From Herbihabitans rhizosphaerae (lineage in GTDB: Bacteria; Actinomycetota; Actinomycetes; Mycobacteriales; Pseudonocardiaceae), in NCBI RefSeq assembly GCF_004216555.1, contig NZ_SGWQ01000001.1, forward strand, positions 62,001 to 126,000: DNA of 64,000 nucleotides, read 5' to 3'. The translations under genes and the position numbers were made by a program. Below, one piece after another: positions 1 through 8,899 of this stretch (positions within the stretch are counted from its first letter, which is position 1; every line of letters begins with the position of its first letter). A model generated the notes under the pieces. It did not search any database and was not told the DNA's origin. It saw only the letters and a program-made list of their open reading frames with translations.

Positions 1-1216
1 CCGGATGCGCGGCCAGCCAGCCGACGCCGAGCCCCAGCGGAGCCAGCGCGGCCAGGTGCGATGCGAGCCCGCCCTGCGAGGCCAGTCCGGTCAGCAGCGA
101 CCCGATCGCGTACTGCCGAACGGTGTCCACCTCGACCCCGTCCGGCGGCACCAGCCCGAGCCGGCCCAGCTCGTAGCGCATCTCCCAGAGTGCGGCGGCG
201 GTCACCTCGCTCGCCGTGTCCGCGTCGATCAGCAGCGTCGCGCCGCTCGGCGTGAACTCCAGGTAGGACCGCGCGTGATACGTGTACCCCTTGTCCTCGC
301 GGATGTTCTCCACCAGTCGCGAGGAGAAGAACCCGCCGAACGTGAGGTTCGCCAGTTGCAGCGCGGGGTACCGCGCGTCGGTGCGCGGCACCGCCTGCGC
401 GGACAGCCGCAGCTGCGACTGGACCGCCCCCGGCCGCTGCACCACCAGCAGGTCGCCGCCGGCCACCTCGGGCAGCGCCGGCAGCTCGAGCGCCGACGCG
501 TCGGACCGCCAGCCCGACAGCGCCGTGTCCACAGTGGACACGACGGCGTCCGGGTCGACGTCGCCGACCAGCACAAGCACGGATCCCTTGGGCAGCACGG
601 CTTTCCGGTGCAGCGCGCGCACGTCATCCGCGACCACGGCCGCGACATCGGAGGCCTCGGGCATCTCGCGGGTGAACGGGTGATCGCCGTACCGCTGCTT
701 CTGCAGCGCCTCCCGCGCGATCACGCTCGGCTGCGAGCGCGCCATCGCGATCCGCTCGACCAGACGGTCGCGCTCGCGGGCCACCTCGTCGGGCCGGTAC
801 GCCGCACCGGTGAGCGCGTCCGCGAGCACCTCCAGCAGGGTGTCCAGCCCGCTGGCCAGCACGCTGCCGCCGAGCGCCAGCCGCTCCGGGTCGACGTTCA
901 CGTCCAGCTCGGACCCGACCAGCGCCAGATCGGTGTCCACCGCGATCCGGTCCCGCCGCTCGGTCCCGGTCAACAGCGTCTCGGCCAGCACCTCGGACAG
1001 CGCCGAATGCCGGGAATCCGTGCCGGCGAAGGGAATCCGCAGCCGCAGCTCCACCATCGGCACGGTCGCCGCGCGCACCGCGATCACCCGCAGCCCGCTG
1101 CCCAACACGGTGTCCACATGGGACAGACCGGTCGGCGGGCGCTGCACGCCCAGCGGCGGCAGCGGCCTCGGGCCGGTCTCGGTACGCCCGATCTCCTCAG
1201 CGGTCCTGTGCGTCAT
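1..1216 (-). CDS. M16-family peptidase-like protein, non-catalytic subunit (3' end cut by window)
   Basis: About 405 codons are visible; the gene begins with ATG at 1216 and runs off the left edge. The N-terminal half shows the M16 fold, but where active M16 enzymes carry HxxEH this protein reads SEVLAETLL, so the zinc site is absent. M16 enzymes often work as a catalytic plus a non-catalytic subunit, and this gene overlaps the catalytic partner at 1213-2526 by an ATGA, so a coupled heterodimer is the natural reading (inference). A later stretch with RLVENIREDKGYTYHARS is typical of the M16 C-terminal (inactive) domain. The likely role is processing or degradation of short peptides; the substrate cannot be told. 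One exact copy of the GTCCACAGTGGAC motif lies inside at 527-539. Confidence 0.85.
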   Translation of the reverse strand, partial: MTHRTAEEIGRTETGPRPLPPLGVQRPPTGLSHVDTVLGSGLRVIAVRAATVPMVELRLRIPFAGTDSRHSALSEVLAETLLTGTERRDRIAVDTDLALVGSELDVNVDPERLALGGSVLASGLDTLLEVLADALTGAAYRPDEVARERDRLVERIAMARSQPSVIAREALQKQRYGDHPFTREMPEASDVAAVVADDVRALHRKAVLPKGSVLVLVGDVDPDAVVSTVDTALSGWRSDASALELPALPEVAGGDLLVVQRPGAVQSQLRLSAQAVPRTDARYPALQLANLTFGGFFSSRLVENIREDKGYTYHARSYLEFTPSGATLLIDADTASEVTAAALWEMRYELGRLGLVPPDGVEVDTVRQYAIGSLLTGLASQGGLASHLAALAPLGLGVGWLAAHP

Positions 1217-2526
1217 GCGGCACCTCCAGCCGGCGTAATGGTCAGCACGGCGCGCGAGTCCGGGCGCAGCGACTTGGCCGCCACCGACACCGCCTCCGCG
1301 GTCACCGTCGACATCCGGCCCGGCAGTTCGTAGAGCAGTTCCGGCTTGCCGTACAACAACTCCGACGCGCCGAGCCCCAGCGTGCGGCTGGTGATCCGGT
1401 CGTGCTCCTTGTGCAGCATCGACGCCCAGCGCCCGGTCACCTTGGCCAGTTCCTCCGTGCTCGGCGGCTCGCCGGCCAGCTTGTCCAGCTCCTCGTCCAG
1501 CGCGCCGAGCACCCGCTCCGGCGTCACGTCCGGCGCGTGCACCGCGGTCACCGTGAAGGTGTCCGGGTCGCGCGCCTCGAACGGGCCGAACAGCCCGCAG
1601 CCCGCGCTCACGTCGGTCACCAGCGGCTCCCGGTGCACCAGCCGCTGCTGCAGCCGCGAACCGTCGCCGTCGGCCAGCACCGACGCCAGCACCAGGTGCG
1701 CCAGGTAGCCGTCCAGCTCCGACACCGGATCCGGCACCCGGTAGCCGACGGCGAGCGCCGGCAGCGGCGCGTGCGGGTCGGCGTGCTCGCCGCGCACCTC
1801 ACCGGCCGGCGGCGGCTCGGCGAACGACGGCCGCTGCGGCACCGGTCGCGCCGGCACGTCCCCGAAGTGGCGCTCGATCAGCGCCATCGCGTTGTCCACG
1901 TCCAGGTCGCCGGCCACGGTGAGCACCGCGTTGCCCGGCGCGTAGTAGCTGTCGAAGAACGCGGCGCAGTCGTCCAGCGACGCCTGCTCCAGCTCGGTGA
2001 AGTCGCCGTAACCGTTGTGCGCGTTGGGAAAGGTCGTGTAGAGCACCGGCGGCAGCAGGATCCACGGGAACCCGCCGTAGGGCCGGTTCAGCACGTTGAG
2101 GCGGATCTCCTCCTTCACCACGTCGACCTGGTTGCGCAGGTTCTCCTCGGTGATCTTCGGCGCGCGCATCCGGTCCGCCTCGAGGAACAGCGCGCGCTCG
2201 AGACCGGCCGACGGCAGCACCTCGAAGTAGTCGGTGTAATCGGGGTGCGTCGACCCGTTGAAGGTGCCGCCCGAGGACTGCACGTGCCGGAAGTGGGCCA
2301 GCTTCTCCAGGCTCTCGCTGCCCTGGAACATCAGGTGCTCGAACAGGTGCGCGAACCCGGTGCGGCCCTCCGGCTCGGACCGGAAGCCCACGTCGTAGTG
2401 CACGCTCACACCGACAACGGGCGTCGTGGAATCCGGCGCGAGCACCACCCGCAAGCCGTTGGGCAGCGTGTACCGGTGCAGCCCGGCGTTCTGTGCGACG
2501 TTCATGAGGACGAGCCTACGGGTCAC
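1213..2526 (-). CDS. M16-family zinc metallopeptidase, catalytic subunit
   Basis: 437 residues, usual size for a bacterial M16B peptidase. The inverted zinc motif HLFEH is at about residues 60-64, and the third ligand lies in KEE at about residues 138-140, some 76 residues later as expected. The N-terminal strand LPNGLRVVLAPD is also typical. The GTG start at 2526 overlaps the stop of the upstream DUF2207 gene (GTGA); an ATG at 2505 is an alternative. The protein has no signal peptide, so it should act in the cytoplasm. It is followed, with ATGA overlap, by the non-catalytic partner, suggesting stoichiometric production of a heterodimer. Family and zinc site are seen directly; substrate unknown. 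Confidence 0.93.
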   Translation of the reverse strand: MTRRLVLMNVAQNAGLHRYTLPNGLRVVLAPDSTTPVVGVSVHYDVGFRSEPEGRTGFAHLFEHLMFQGSESLEKLAHFRHVQSSGGTFNGSTHPDYTDYFEVLPSAGLERALFLEADRMRAPKITEENLRNQVDVVKEEIRLNVLNRPYGGFPWILLPPVLYTTFPNAHNGYGDFTELEQASLDDCAAFFDSYYAPGNAVLTVAGDLDVDNAMALIERHFGDVPARPVPQRPSFAEPPPAGEVRGEHADPHAPLPALAVGYRVPDPVSELDGYLAHLVLASVLADGDGSRLQQRLVHREPLVTDVSAGCGLFGPFEARDPDTFTVTAVHAPDVTPERVLGALDEELDKLAGEPPSTEELAKVTGRWASMLHKEHDRITSRTLGLGASELLYGKPELLYELPGRMSTVTAEAVSVAAKSLRPDSRAVLTITPAGGAA

Positions 2527-4268
2527 CTCTGCGAGCGGAGATGCCCACTTCCGGCGAGCACATCGGCGAGGCGACTCAGGAACTCGGGGAACGTGCGGGA
2601 GAACCGTTGCAGGTCGCGGCTTCGCTCCTCGTGCTCCGCCGTGCCGTACCAGTACAACCCGGGTGTTCCGTCCGCGGACGGATCGAGCTGGGCGAACCGG
2701 CCGAGCCAGTCCTCGGCCTGCCCGAGCACGATCGCGTACGGCAACGAGCGGGAGAACACCATCTCCCGGTCGGCGTCCGGCAGGTTCGCCGGGTCCGCGC
2801 CGTGGAGATAGTCACGCAGCCCGCGCACCTGCCCGACCAGCACGCTGCCCCGGTGCGTGCGCGCCGGGACGAACCGCGCGCCCAGCGCCAGCGCCACACC
2901 GCCGACCACGAGCGCGAGGCCGATCAGCGCGTGTCCGACCGTCACGGCCAGCACCAGCGTCGCGATCACGCCGAGCACCAGCAACCCCACGCCGATCCAG
3001 GACCACCTGCTGCGCTCGGTGTCCGGGCGGCGGGCGAACCAGTGCCGCTCGACCACGTCGGCGTACATCGCGGTACGCACCGTCTCCAGGGTGACCGTGC
3101 GATCGGCCAGCTCGGACAGCCGCGCCGAGTCCACGCCGTCGGGCAGCAGCGTCTGGTACACGGCACGCTCGTAGCCGGTGAGCGCGTCGTCGGCCGGATT
3201 GCGCCGCATCAGGTGCCAGTCCAGGCCGTTCTCGGTCTGCTCCTCGGCGATCCACAGGTAGTTGCGCACGGCGAGGTCGACGACCGTGGCGCTCACGTCC
3301 GCCACGTCGACGTGCTCGTCGACCACGGTGCCGATCTGGCCGGGCAGCACGCCGTCCGGCGATGCGAACGCCACCCGGTCGCCGTCGCGCAGCAGCACCT
3401 CGACCGGGCCGACATCGGTGGCCAGCGCCTTCGCGTCCCGCCCGCGCACGAACCACAGCAGCGCGAACCCGCCGACCAGCAGCAGGGTCAGCCCGCCGAG
3501 GCCGATGCCGCTGACCGGGGTGAACGCGAACGCGCTCGCCACGGTCTTGTTCTCCTCGAACCGCGCGTTCACCGGGACCGTGTCGACCATGTCGCCGGTC
3601 TCCGAGGTGCGCTTGGCCGGCAGGCCGACGGCGAGGTCGATCCGCTCGCCGGGCGGCAGATCGCCGTGCCGCACCCGCAGCACCTGGCCGTGGTCGGTCT
3701 GCGCCATGCCGCACCGGGTCTGCGAGCCGAGCGCGCCGGCGAGGCAATCCACCCGAACCGGGGCCTCCGGCGCGCTGAAACCCGCGCGCAGCACGGGGAT
3801 CTTGGTGTCCCAGCCGCTGGTCAACTGCCAGCGCACCTCGAGCTCTTCGCCGACGGCGGCCACCGCGCCGTCCACCTTGTAGGTGATCTCGGAGGTGCCC
3901 TCGCCGACCTCGATGATCAGCTCGTCGTTCTCGACCCGCGCGTCGCCGTTGCCGTTCACGTAGGCGTCGTGCACGCCGAACACGCGGTCACGGTCCTCGC
4001 CGGCACTGATGCGCAGCGGCGAGCGGCGCGCCATCTTCTTGCCGGGGTCGAGGAAGATCGACTCGCGGACGGACAGCGTGCCGTCCAGTTCCACCTTCAG
4101 CCGGATGTCGATCGCGCCGGACGGGCGGTCGTTGGGCGTCGGCTGTCCGGCGGAGGGTTGCTCCGCCACGACGGCTTCTGGCGCCAGGACCGGCACGTCC
4201 GGCGTGGGCTGCGCGGCGAGGAAACCCGCGCCCGCCAGGACGGGCAGGACCACCCACTTGGTCAACAC
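2523..4268 (-). CDS. DUF2207-family membrane protein
   Basis: 581 residues from the GTG at 4268 (a TTG at 4280 is also possible). An N-terminal hydrophobic segment is followed by an extracytoplasmic beta-rich domain (about 50-230), a transmembrane segment around LGGLTLLLVGGFALLWFV, a cytoplasmic part, then a pair of helices (LLVLGVIATLVLAV and LIGLALVVGGVALAL). The C-terminal LRDYLHGADP...LPYAIVLGQAEDWLGRF stretch is the hallmark of DUF2207 (YciQ-like) proteins. Biochemical function of the family is not established. It shares an operon and a GTGA overlap with the downstream M16 peptidase pair, which hints at an envelope proteolysis role, but that is inference only. Confidence 0.88.
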   Translation of the reverse strand: MLTKWVVLPVLAGAGFLAAQPTPDVPVLAPEAVVAEQPSAGQPTPNDRPSGAIDIRLKVELDGTLSVRESIFLDPGKKMARRSPLRISAGEDRDRVFGVHDAYVNGNGDARVENDELIIEVGEGTSEITYKVDGAVAAVGEELEVRWQLTSGWDTKIPVLRAGFSAPEAPVRVDCLAGALGSQTRCGMAQTDHGQVLRVRHGDLPPGERIDLAVGLPAKRTSETGDMVDTVPVNARFEENKTVASAFAFTPVSGIGLGGLTLLLVGGFALLWFVRGRDAKALATDVGPVEVLLRDGDRVAFASPDGVLPGQIGTVVDEHVDVADVSATVVDLAVRNYLWIAEEQTENGLDWHLMRRNPADDALTGYERAVYQTLLPDGVDSARLSELADRTVTLETVRTAMYADVVERHWFARRPDTERSRWSWIGVGLLVLGVIATLVLAVTVGHALIGLALVVGGVALALGARFVPARTHRGSVLVGQVRGLRDYLHGADPANLPDADREMVFSRSLPYAIVLGQAEDWLGRFAQLDPSADGTPGLYWYGTAEHEERSRDLQRFSRTFPEFLSRLADVLAGSGHLRSQR

Positions 4269-4345
4269 GCCTGCGGACAATAGCCCACAGGTTCTACAGT
4301 CATGCAGCGTTCCGGGTTATCGGGTGGACCGCAGGGGGACGGGGC

Positions 4346-5620
4346 ATGACACAACCGCCGAGGGGACCGTACGGGCCGAACGGGCCGTGGCCGCCGCACG
4401 GCCGACCAGGACCACCGCCGGGCGCCGCCCCGCGCCCGCTTCCTCCGCCGCGGCCGACACACCAGATGCCGGTGCCACCGCCACACCGTCCACCGACCGG
4501 TCCGATGCGGCACCCCGGCCCGCCGACCGGTCCCTATCCGATGCCGCATCGCGGTGCTCCCCCGCCACCGCCGTGGGCGGCCCGAGGTCCGCACCCGCCG
4601 TTCCGTTACGGCCCGCCACCGCGCAAGACGGGCAGCGGACCGGTCGTGGCGATCGTGCTCGTCGCGCTGCTGGTACTCGGCGCCGGCATCGTGGGCGTGT
4701 TCTTGCTGACCGACAAGGACAACGACGACAAGAACCGCGTCGCCGACAGCGGATACACCGGCTACACGACCACCTCCGCGAGCGAGACCACGACGCGGGC
4801 GACGAGCAGCACCACGACCACGAGGTCGATCAGCTCCACCTCGGCGACCTCGCGCACGACGGCCTCGTCCACGAGCAGGTCCACGCAGACCGCCCCGGCC
4901 GGCCCCCGCCCGGTCCACAAACTGGCCGACCATCCGCTGCACGCCAACGTCGGCCTGCCCGCCACCTCGTGCGACCTGCCGCGCTGGGTGAGCAATCCGG
5001 CCGCGTCGCAGACGTTCTTCCGCGCCGCGGTGCAGTGCCTCAACCAGGCGTGGGCACCGGTGCTGAACCAGGCCAACCTGCCGTTCGAGCCGCCGGGGCT
5101 GGAGTTCCCGACGGGCACGGTGTGGCGCAGCCCGTGCAAGGGTTCGAGCACGGCTGCCACCGCGGCGGCGTTCTACTGCAGCGTGAACAACACGATCTAC
5201 ATGCCGTTCGAGGGGCTCGGCGTGGACCGGGGTCCGCGCGTCGGCTGGTTCCTCCTCGTGTTCGCGCACGAGTACGGCCACCACGTCCAGTCGCTCACCG
5301 GCATCGCCAAGGCCTCGCACAACGCGCGATACGACGCGGGCGACGGCTCGGCGAAGGAGTTGGAGCTGTCCCGCCGGCACGAGTTGCAGGCCGAGTGCTT
5401 CGCCGGGATGTGGTTCGCCTCGTCGTACAAGCGCGGCTCGGTCGACCAGCGCATCGTGGACGAGGCGCTGGAGTCCTCGGCCAGGAGCGGTGACCGGGAG
5501 GGCGGGCCGCGTACGCACGGCACGTCCCAGAACACCGGCGCGTGGTCCAACCAGGGGCTCACCAAGAACCGCACGTTCCAGTGCAACACCTGGAGCGTGA
5601 ACGGGAACTCCGTGTCGTGA
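4346..5620 (+). CDS. Membrane-anchored neutral zinc metallopeptidase, paralog 1
   Basis: 424 residues. A Pro/Gly-rich, low-complexity cytoplasmic region (1-95) leads to one transmembrane helix (VVAIVLVALLVLGAGIVGVFLL, about 100-121), a Thr/Ser-rich linker, and an outside catalytic domain. That domain carries HEYGHH with a downstream HELQAECFAG, matching the YpfJ-type neutral zinc metallopeptidase family (gluzincin-like HExxH plus ExxxE/D). Paired cysteines occur in the catalytic domain, as expected for an exported domain. ATG at 4346 is preceded by a G-rich ribosome site. It is first of three tandem paralogs with 75-130 bp gaps. Substrate and physiological role of the family are unknown. Confidence 0.9.
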   Translation: MTQPPRGPYGPNGPWPPHGRPGPPPGAAPRPLPPPRPTHQMPVPPPHRPPTGPMRHPGPPTGPYPMPHRGAPPPPPWAARGPHPPFRYGPPPRKTGSGPVVAIVLVALLVLGAGIVGVFLLTDKDNDDKNRVADSGYTGYTTTSASETTTRATSSTTTTRSISSTSATSRTTASSTSRSTQTAPAGPRPVHKLADHPLHANVGLPATSCDLPRWVSNPAASQTFFRAAVQCLNQAWAPVLNQANLPFEPPGLEFPTGTVWRSPCKGSSTAATAAAFYCSVNNTIYMPFEGLGVDRGPRVGWFLLVFAHEYGHHVQSLTGIAKASHNARYDAGDGSAKELELSRRHELQAECFAGMWFASSYKRGSVDQRIVDEALESSARSGDREGGPRTHGTSQNTGAWSNQGLTKNRTFQCNTWSVNGNSVS

Positions 5621-5695
5621 CCCGATACCGGGAACCCTCCGGCTCGCCGGATCGTCCTGGAACATGACGGATACGAGGGTTCCGGGGAGCCGCCG

Positions 5696-6964
5696 ATGAC
5701 GCAGCCGCCGCACGGCCGGCAAGGCGGTGACGGCCGGGTGTGGCCGGACCGCCGGCCACCCGGCGGGCCGCCGCGCCCCCAGCACGGGCCACACCACGGA
5801 CCCCAACACGGACCACAGCCGGGTCCGCGCCCGTTCCCGGGCCACCCGACACCGACTCACCCGCCACACGGCCACCCGATGACACGCGGGCCGATGGCGC
5901 CACCGCGCCGGCCGGGTCCGCCGATGCCGCATCCGCCCCACGGTCGCCCGCTCCCGCCGCCTCGGGCCGCGACGACCACCACGCTCCGCGCGGTCCGCCC
6001 GGACATGTCTCCGCCGACCGTGGTGATCCCGGCCGTTCGCCAGCCGTGGACGTATTCGCAGCCGTACCCGCTGCCGGCGCCCCGAAAATCGGGTAAACCG
6101 ATCACCACGATCGTCCTCACGTCCATTCTGTTGCTCTGTGCGGGAATCGTCGCGATCGCCACCATCACCAACAACCGGAACCGATCGAACGACGCCGGTT
6201 ACGCCGGCTATTCGAACTCCCCCAATCCCGACCCGGAATCGACCGGCACTCAACCGGGCGACCCGCGCGCGGTCGCCAAGCTCGCGGACAACCCGCTGCA
6301 CCGCGACACCCCGCTGCCCACCATCCGGTGCGATCTTCCGCGCTGGCAAAGCAATCCCGAGGCGGCCGCCGAGTTCTTCCGCGCCGCGCTGCCGTGTGTC
6401 AACGCGGCGTGGGAGCCGGTCATGCGGGCCGCCGGGCTGCCGTTCACCCCACCCACGCTCAAGTTCGACTACGAAAGCGGGTGCACCAGAGGCACGAGCG
6501 GAAACAAGTCGGCGTTCTATTGCGGGCGCGACAAATCGCTGCACATGCCGTTCGCCGGATTGGAGACGCAGACCTGGGGAAACGAGTCCGGCGCGTACCT
6601 GAGCATTTTCGCGCACGAGTACGGGCATCACATCCAGGCGCTGAGCGGAATCGCGGCCGCGTCGCACAAGGCGGAGTACGAGGCCGGTGAGGGCACCGCG
6701 GGCGCGCAGGAGGTGGCCCGCCGGCACGAACTGCAGGCGGACTGCTTCGCCGGCATGTTCTTCGCCGCCACGCTCGGCAAAGGCATCGATCAGACGATGG
6801 TCAACTCGGCGATCAAGATCAGGGGCGATCGGGGCGACAATCCGCGCGGCCCGCGCGACCACGGATCCAGCCGCAACCGCAAGGCGTGGACGAACCAGGG
6901 CGTCAGCAAGAACAATGCCTCCCAGTGCAATACCTGGGCCGCGAACGAGGACGCGGTCGGGTAG
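5696..6964 (+). CDS. Membrane-anchored neutral zinc metallopeptidase, paralog 2
   Basis: 422 residues with the same plan as its upstream neighbour: Pro/His-rich N-terminus, one membrane helix (ITTIVLTSILLLCAGIVAIATI), short linker, and a catalytic domain with HEYGHH and HELQADCFAG. Both the zinc motif and the downstream ExxxD pair are intact, so the enzyme should be active. The N-terminal region has PQHGP/HHGP repeats. ATG at 5696 follows GGGGAGC at good spacing. The C-terminal part (GDRGDNPRGPRDHGSSRNRKAW...) is closely similar to paralog 1, showing a local duplication. Role unknown. Confidence 0.9.
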   Translation: MTQPPHGRQGGDGRVWPDRRPPGGPPRPQHGPHHGPQHGPQPGPRPFPGHPTPTHPPHGHPMTRGPMAPPRRPGPPMPHPPHGRPLPPPRAATTTTLRAVRPDMSPPTVVIPAVRQPWTYSQPYPLPAPRKSGKPITTIVLTSILLLCAGIVAIATITNNRNRSNDAGYAGYSNSPNPDPESTGTQPGDPRAVAKLADNPLHRDTPLPTIRCDLPRWQSNPEAAAEFFRAALPCVNAAWEPVMRAAGLPFTPPTLKFDYESGCTRGTSGNKSAFYCGRDKSLHMPFAGLETQTWGNESGAYLSIFAHEYGHHIQALSGIAAASHKAEYEAGEGTAGAQEVARRHELQADCFAGMFFAATLGKGIDQTMVNSAIKIRGDRGDNPRGPRDHGSSRNRKAWTNQGVSKNNASQCNTWAANEDAVG

Positions 6965-7092
6965 GCCGATGGGGTGACATCCATACGAGTGAGCCGACCC
7001 GTTAAGGTGCGCAATCACGCTCGGCTGATCATCGAGTCGCTTTCGCTGATCACCGGGCCGGGGCGGATGACGAGAGACCGGGGATCGACGTT

Positions 7093-8439
7093 ATGACCCA
7101 ACCACCGTGGCCGCCCGGTCGCCCGCGCGGCCCTGTGCCGCCGCCTCCGGGAGCCCACCGACAGCCACCGCCGGCACACTGGCGCCCACCGCAGGGGCAG
7201 CCACAAGGTCAGCAGCCACAGGGCCGGCCGCCGCAAGGGCAGCCACCACAGGGGCACCCGCGGCAGGGCCGGCCACCGCAGGGACAGCAGCCCGGCCCGC
7301 GCGGACCCGTGCCGCCCGGACAGCAGCCGCCGCACGCCGGCCCACCCCAGGGACAGCCACCGCAGGGGCGACCGCTGCCGCCGGGCGCGCCGCAGTTCCC
7401 GCAGCAACCACCCGGAAACTGGGCCCAGCCGCCCTTTCCCCCGTATCCGATTCGCCGGAAGAGCAACAGCGGGCCGATTCTCGCGGTGGTCCTGTCCGCA
7501 CTTCTGATCGTCGGCGCCGGTGTCGTCGGAATCATCGCGATGAACGACGACGACGATCAGAAGAATCGCGCCCAGGACACCGGGTATTCGAGTTACGAGA
7601 CGACGTCGAGGCGAACGACGACCAGCACCACGACAACGACAACAACGACGACGACCTCGCGCACCACCACGACCACCACCTCGTCGCGGACCAGCAGCTC
7701 CACCCCGACGTCCACCACCCCGGCCGGGCCGCGGCCGGTGCTGCGCCTCGGCGACAACCCGCTCATGGTGAACGGGCGCGGCCTACCCGCCGTGACCTGC
7801 GCGCTTCCCCGGTTCGGTACCGACGTCGGCACGCAGCAGGCGTACTTCGTCGCCGCGATCCACTGCCTCGACCAGGCCTGGGCGCCGGTGCTGCAGGCGG
7901 CCGGCCTGCCGCACACGAGCCCGCGACTGGTCATGGTCACCGGCAGCGTGAACTCCGACTGCGGCACTCGGCGGGGCACCGAGACCGCCATGTACTGCGG
8001 CCAGGAGAACACCATCTACTGGACGTACCCGAAGTACTCGGAATTCGGCATGAAATCGGGTGTCCACCTGGGACAGTTGGCCCACGAGTATGGTCATCAC
8101 GTGCAGAACATGAGCGGAATCAACAAGGCGTACTGGAATCAGCGGTACGCCGTGGACTCCGATTCCGCGCGCGGGTTGGAATTGTCCCGGCGATCCGAAC
8201 TCCAGGCCACCTGCTTCGGCGGAATGGCACTCGGCGCACTCGGCGGCCGGGGCGGGGTCAGCCGTCAGATGGTCAACGACGGCCTGGCCGACTCCGGCAA
8301 CCGAGGCGACTGGCCGCAGTACCCGCTACGCGATCACGGCGCGCCCCGCCTCAACAAGACCTGGGTCGACTGGGGCTACTCCAAGAACCACTCCGGCGCG
8401 TGCAACACCTGGACCGCCGGGTCCAACATGGTCGCCTGA
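7093..8439 (+). CDS. Membrane-anchored neutral zinc metallopeptidase-like protein, paralog 3, diverged active site
   Basis: 448 residues. The N-terminus is a run of PPQGQ-type repeats (about 30-120), followed by a membrane helix (GPILAVVLSALLIVGAGVVGIIAM), a long Thr linker and the catalytic domain. HEYGHH is kept, but the second motif is SELQATCFGG instead of HELQA(E/D)CFAG: the acidic residue four positions after the presumed Glu ligand is Thr, and the flanking His is Ser. By analogy with M48-type ExxxD peptidases this could lower or abolish activity (inference). It ends six bases before the convergent YbaB-like gene. The Thr-rich linker is encoded by a (ACN)n run at about 7610-7690. Confidence 0.87.
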   Translation: MTQPPWPPGRPRGPVPPPPGAHRQPPPAHWRPPQGQPQGQQPQGRPPQGQPPQGHPRQGRPPQGQQPGPRGPVPPGQQPPHAGPPQGQPPQGRPLPPGAPQFPQQPPGNWAQPPFPPYPIRRKSNSGPILAVVLSALLIVGAGVVGIIAMNDDDDQKNRAQDTGYSSYETTSRRTTTSTTTTTTTTTTSRTTTTTTSSRTSSSTPTSTTPAGPRPVLRLGDNPLMVNGRGLPAVTCALPRFGTDVGTQQAYFVAAIHCLDQAWAPVLQAAGLPHTSPRLVMVTGSVNSDCGTRRGTETAMYCGQENTIYWTYPKYSEFGMKSGVHLGQLAHEYGHHVQNMSGINKAYWNQRYAVDSDSARGLELSRRSELQATCFGGMALGALGGRGGVSRQMVNDGLADSGNRGDWPQYPLRDHGAPRLNKTWVDWGYSKNHSGACNTWTAGSNMVA

Positions 8440-8445
8440 GCGCGG

Positions 8446-8886
8446 TCACCAGTTCTGTTCGTCGAACACGGCCGACGGCTCGTCCCCACCGGTCGCGCGG
8501 CGGCGAGGCACATCGGGCTCGGCGGCCGGCGCCGGCCCCAGCGCGTCCAGCGGCAATCGCTTGGTGAACCCGGCGTCCTCCAGTCCCTTGTGGACCGAAC
8601 GCACTTCGGTCCGCGCCTTCTCGGCCGCCTGCCGCACGACCTCGACGATCACATCGGACAGCGAGGCTCTCGGCAGGCGCGCGGTTCGGTCGTCCAGGCG
8701 CAGCGCGGTGAGCGTGCCCCACGGGTCCACCGTCGCCCGCACTGATCCGTCCAGGGAGGAGGCCTCCCCGGAGACAGCGCCGATCCGCTGCTCGGCCTCC
8801 ACGAACGCCTTGTCCCTCGCCTCCGCCCGCGCGAGGAGCCGCATCGACCGCCGCTCGAGTTCGTTCGGTGACTGAGGTGCCGACAT
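8446..8886 (-). CDS. YbaB/EbfC-family DNA-binding-like protein (ESX-associated type)
   Basis: 146 residues. N-terminal helix rich in charged residues (NELERRSMRLLARAEARDKAF), a beta segment with SVRATVDPWGTLTALRLDD, then a long helix: the YbaB/EbfC fold as seen in many actinobacterial copies next to WXG100-like genes. Acidic, Pro-rich tail. AAGAGGAG lies six bases before the ATG at 8886. It sits 13 bp downstream of a WXG-like gene on the same strand, so the three genes 8446-10155 probably form one operon. Precise role is unknown; nucleoid binding is the family suggestion. Confidence 0.75.
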   Translation of the reverse strand: MSAPQSPNELERRSMRLLARAEARDKAFVEAEQRIGAVSGEASSLDGSVRATVDPWGTLTALRLDDRTARLPRASLSDVIVEVVRQAAEKARTEVRSVHKGLEDAGFTKRLPLDALGPAPAAEPDVPRRRATGGDEPSAVFDEQNW

Positions 8887-8899
8887 CGCGAACTCCTCT

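Noticed and set aside
4262-7018. Long open minus-strand frame antisense to the zinc peptidase genes
   Set aside because: It is Arg-rich, has no ribosome site or known domain, and runs across gaps and several real genes whose motifs (HEYGHH, membrane helix) are on the plus strand. High GC makes such frames common.
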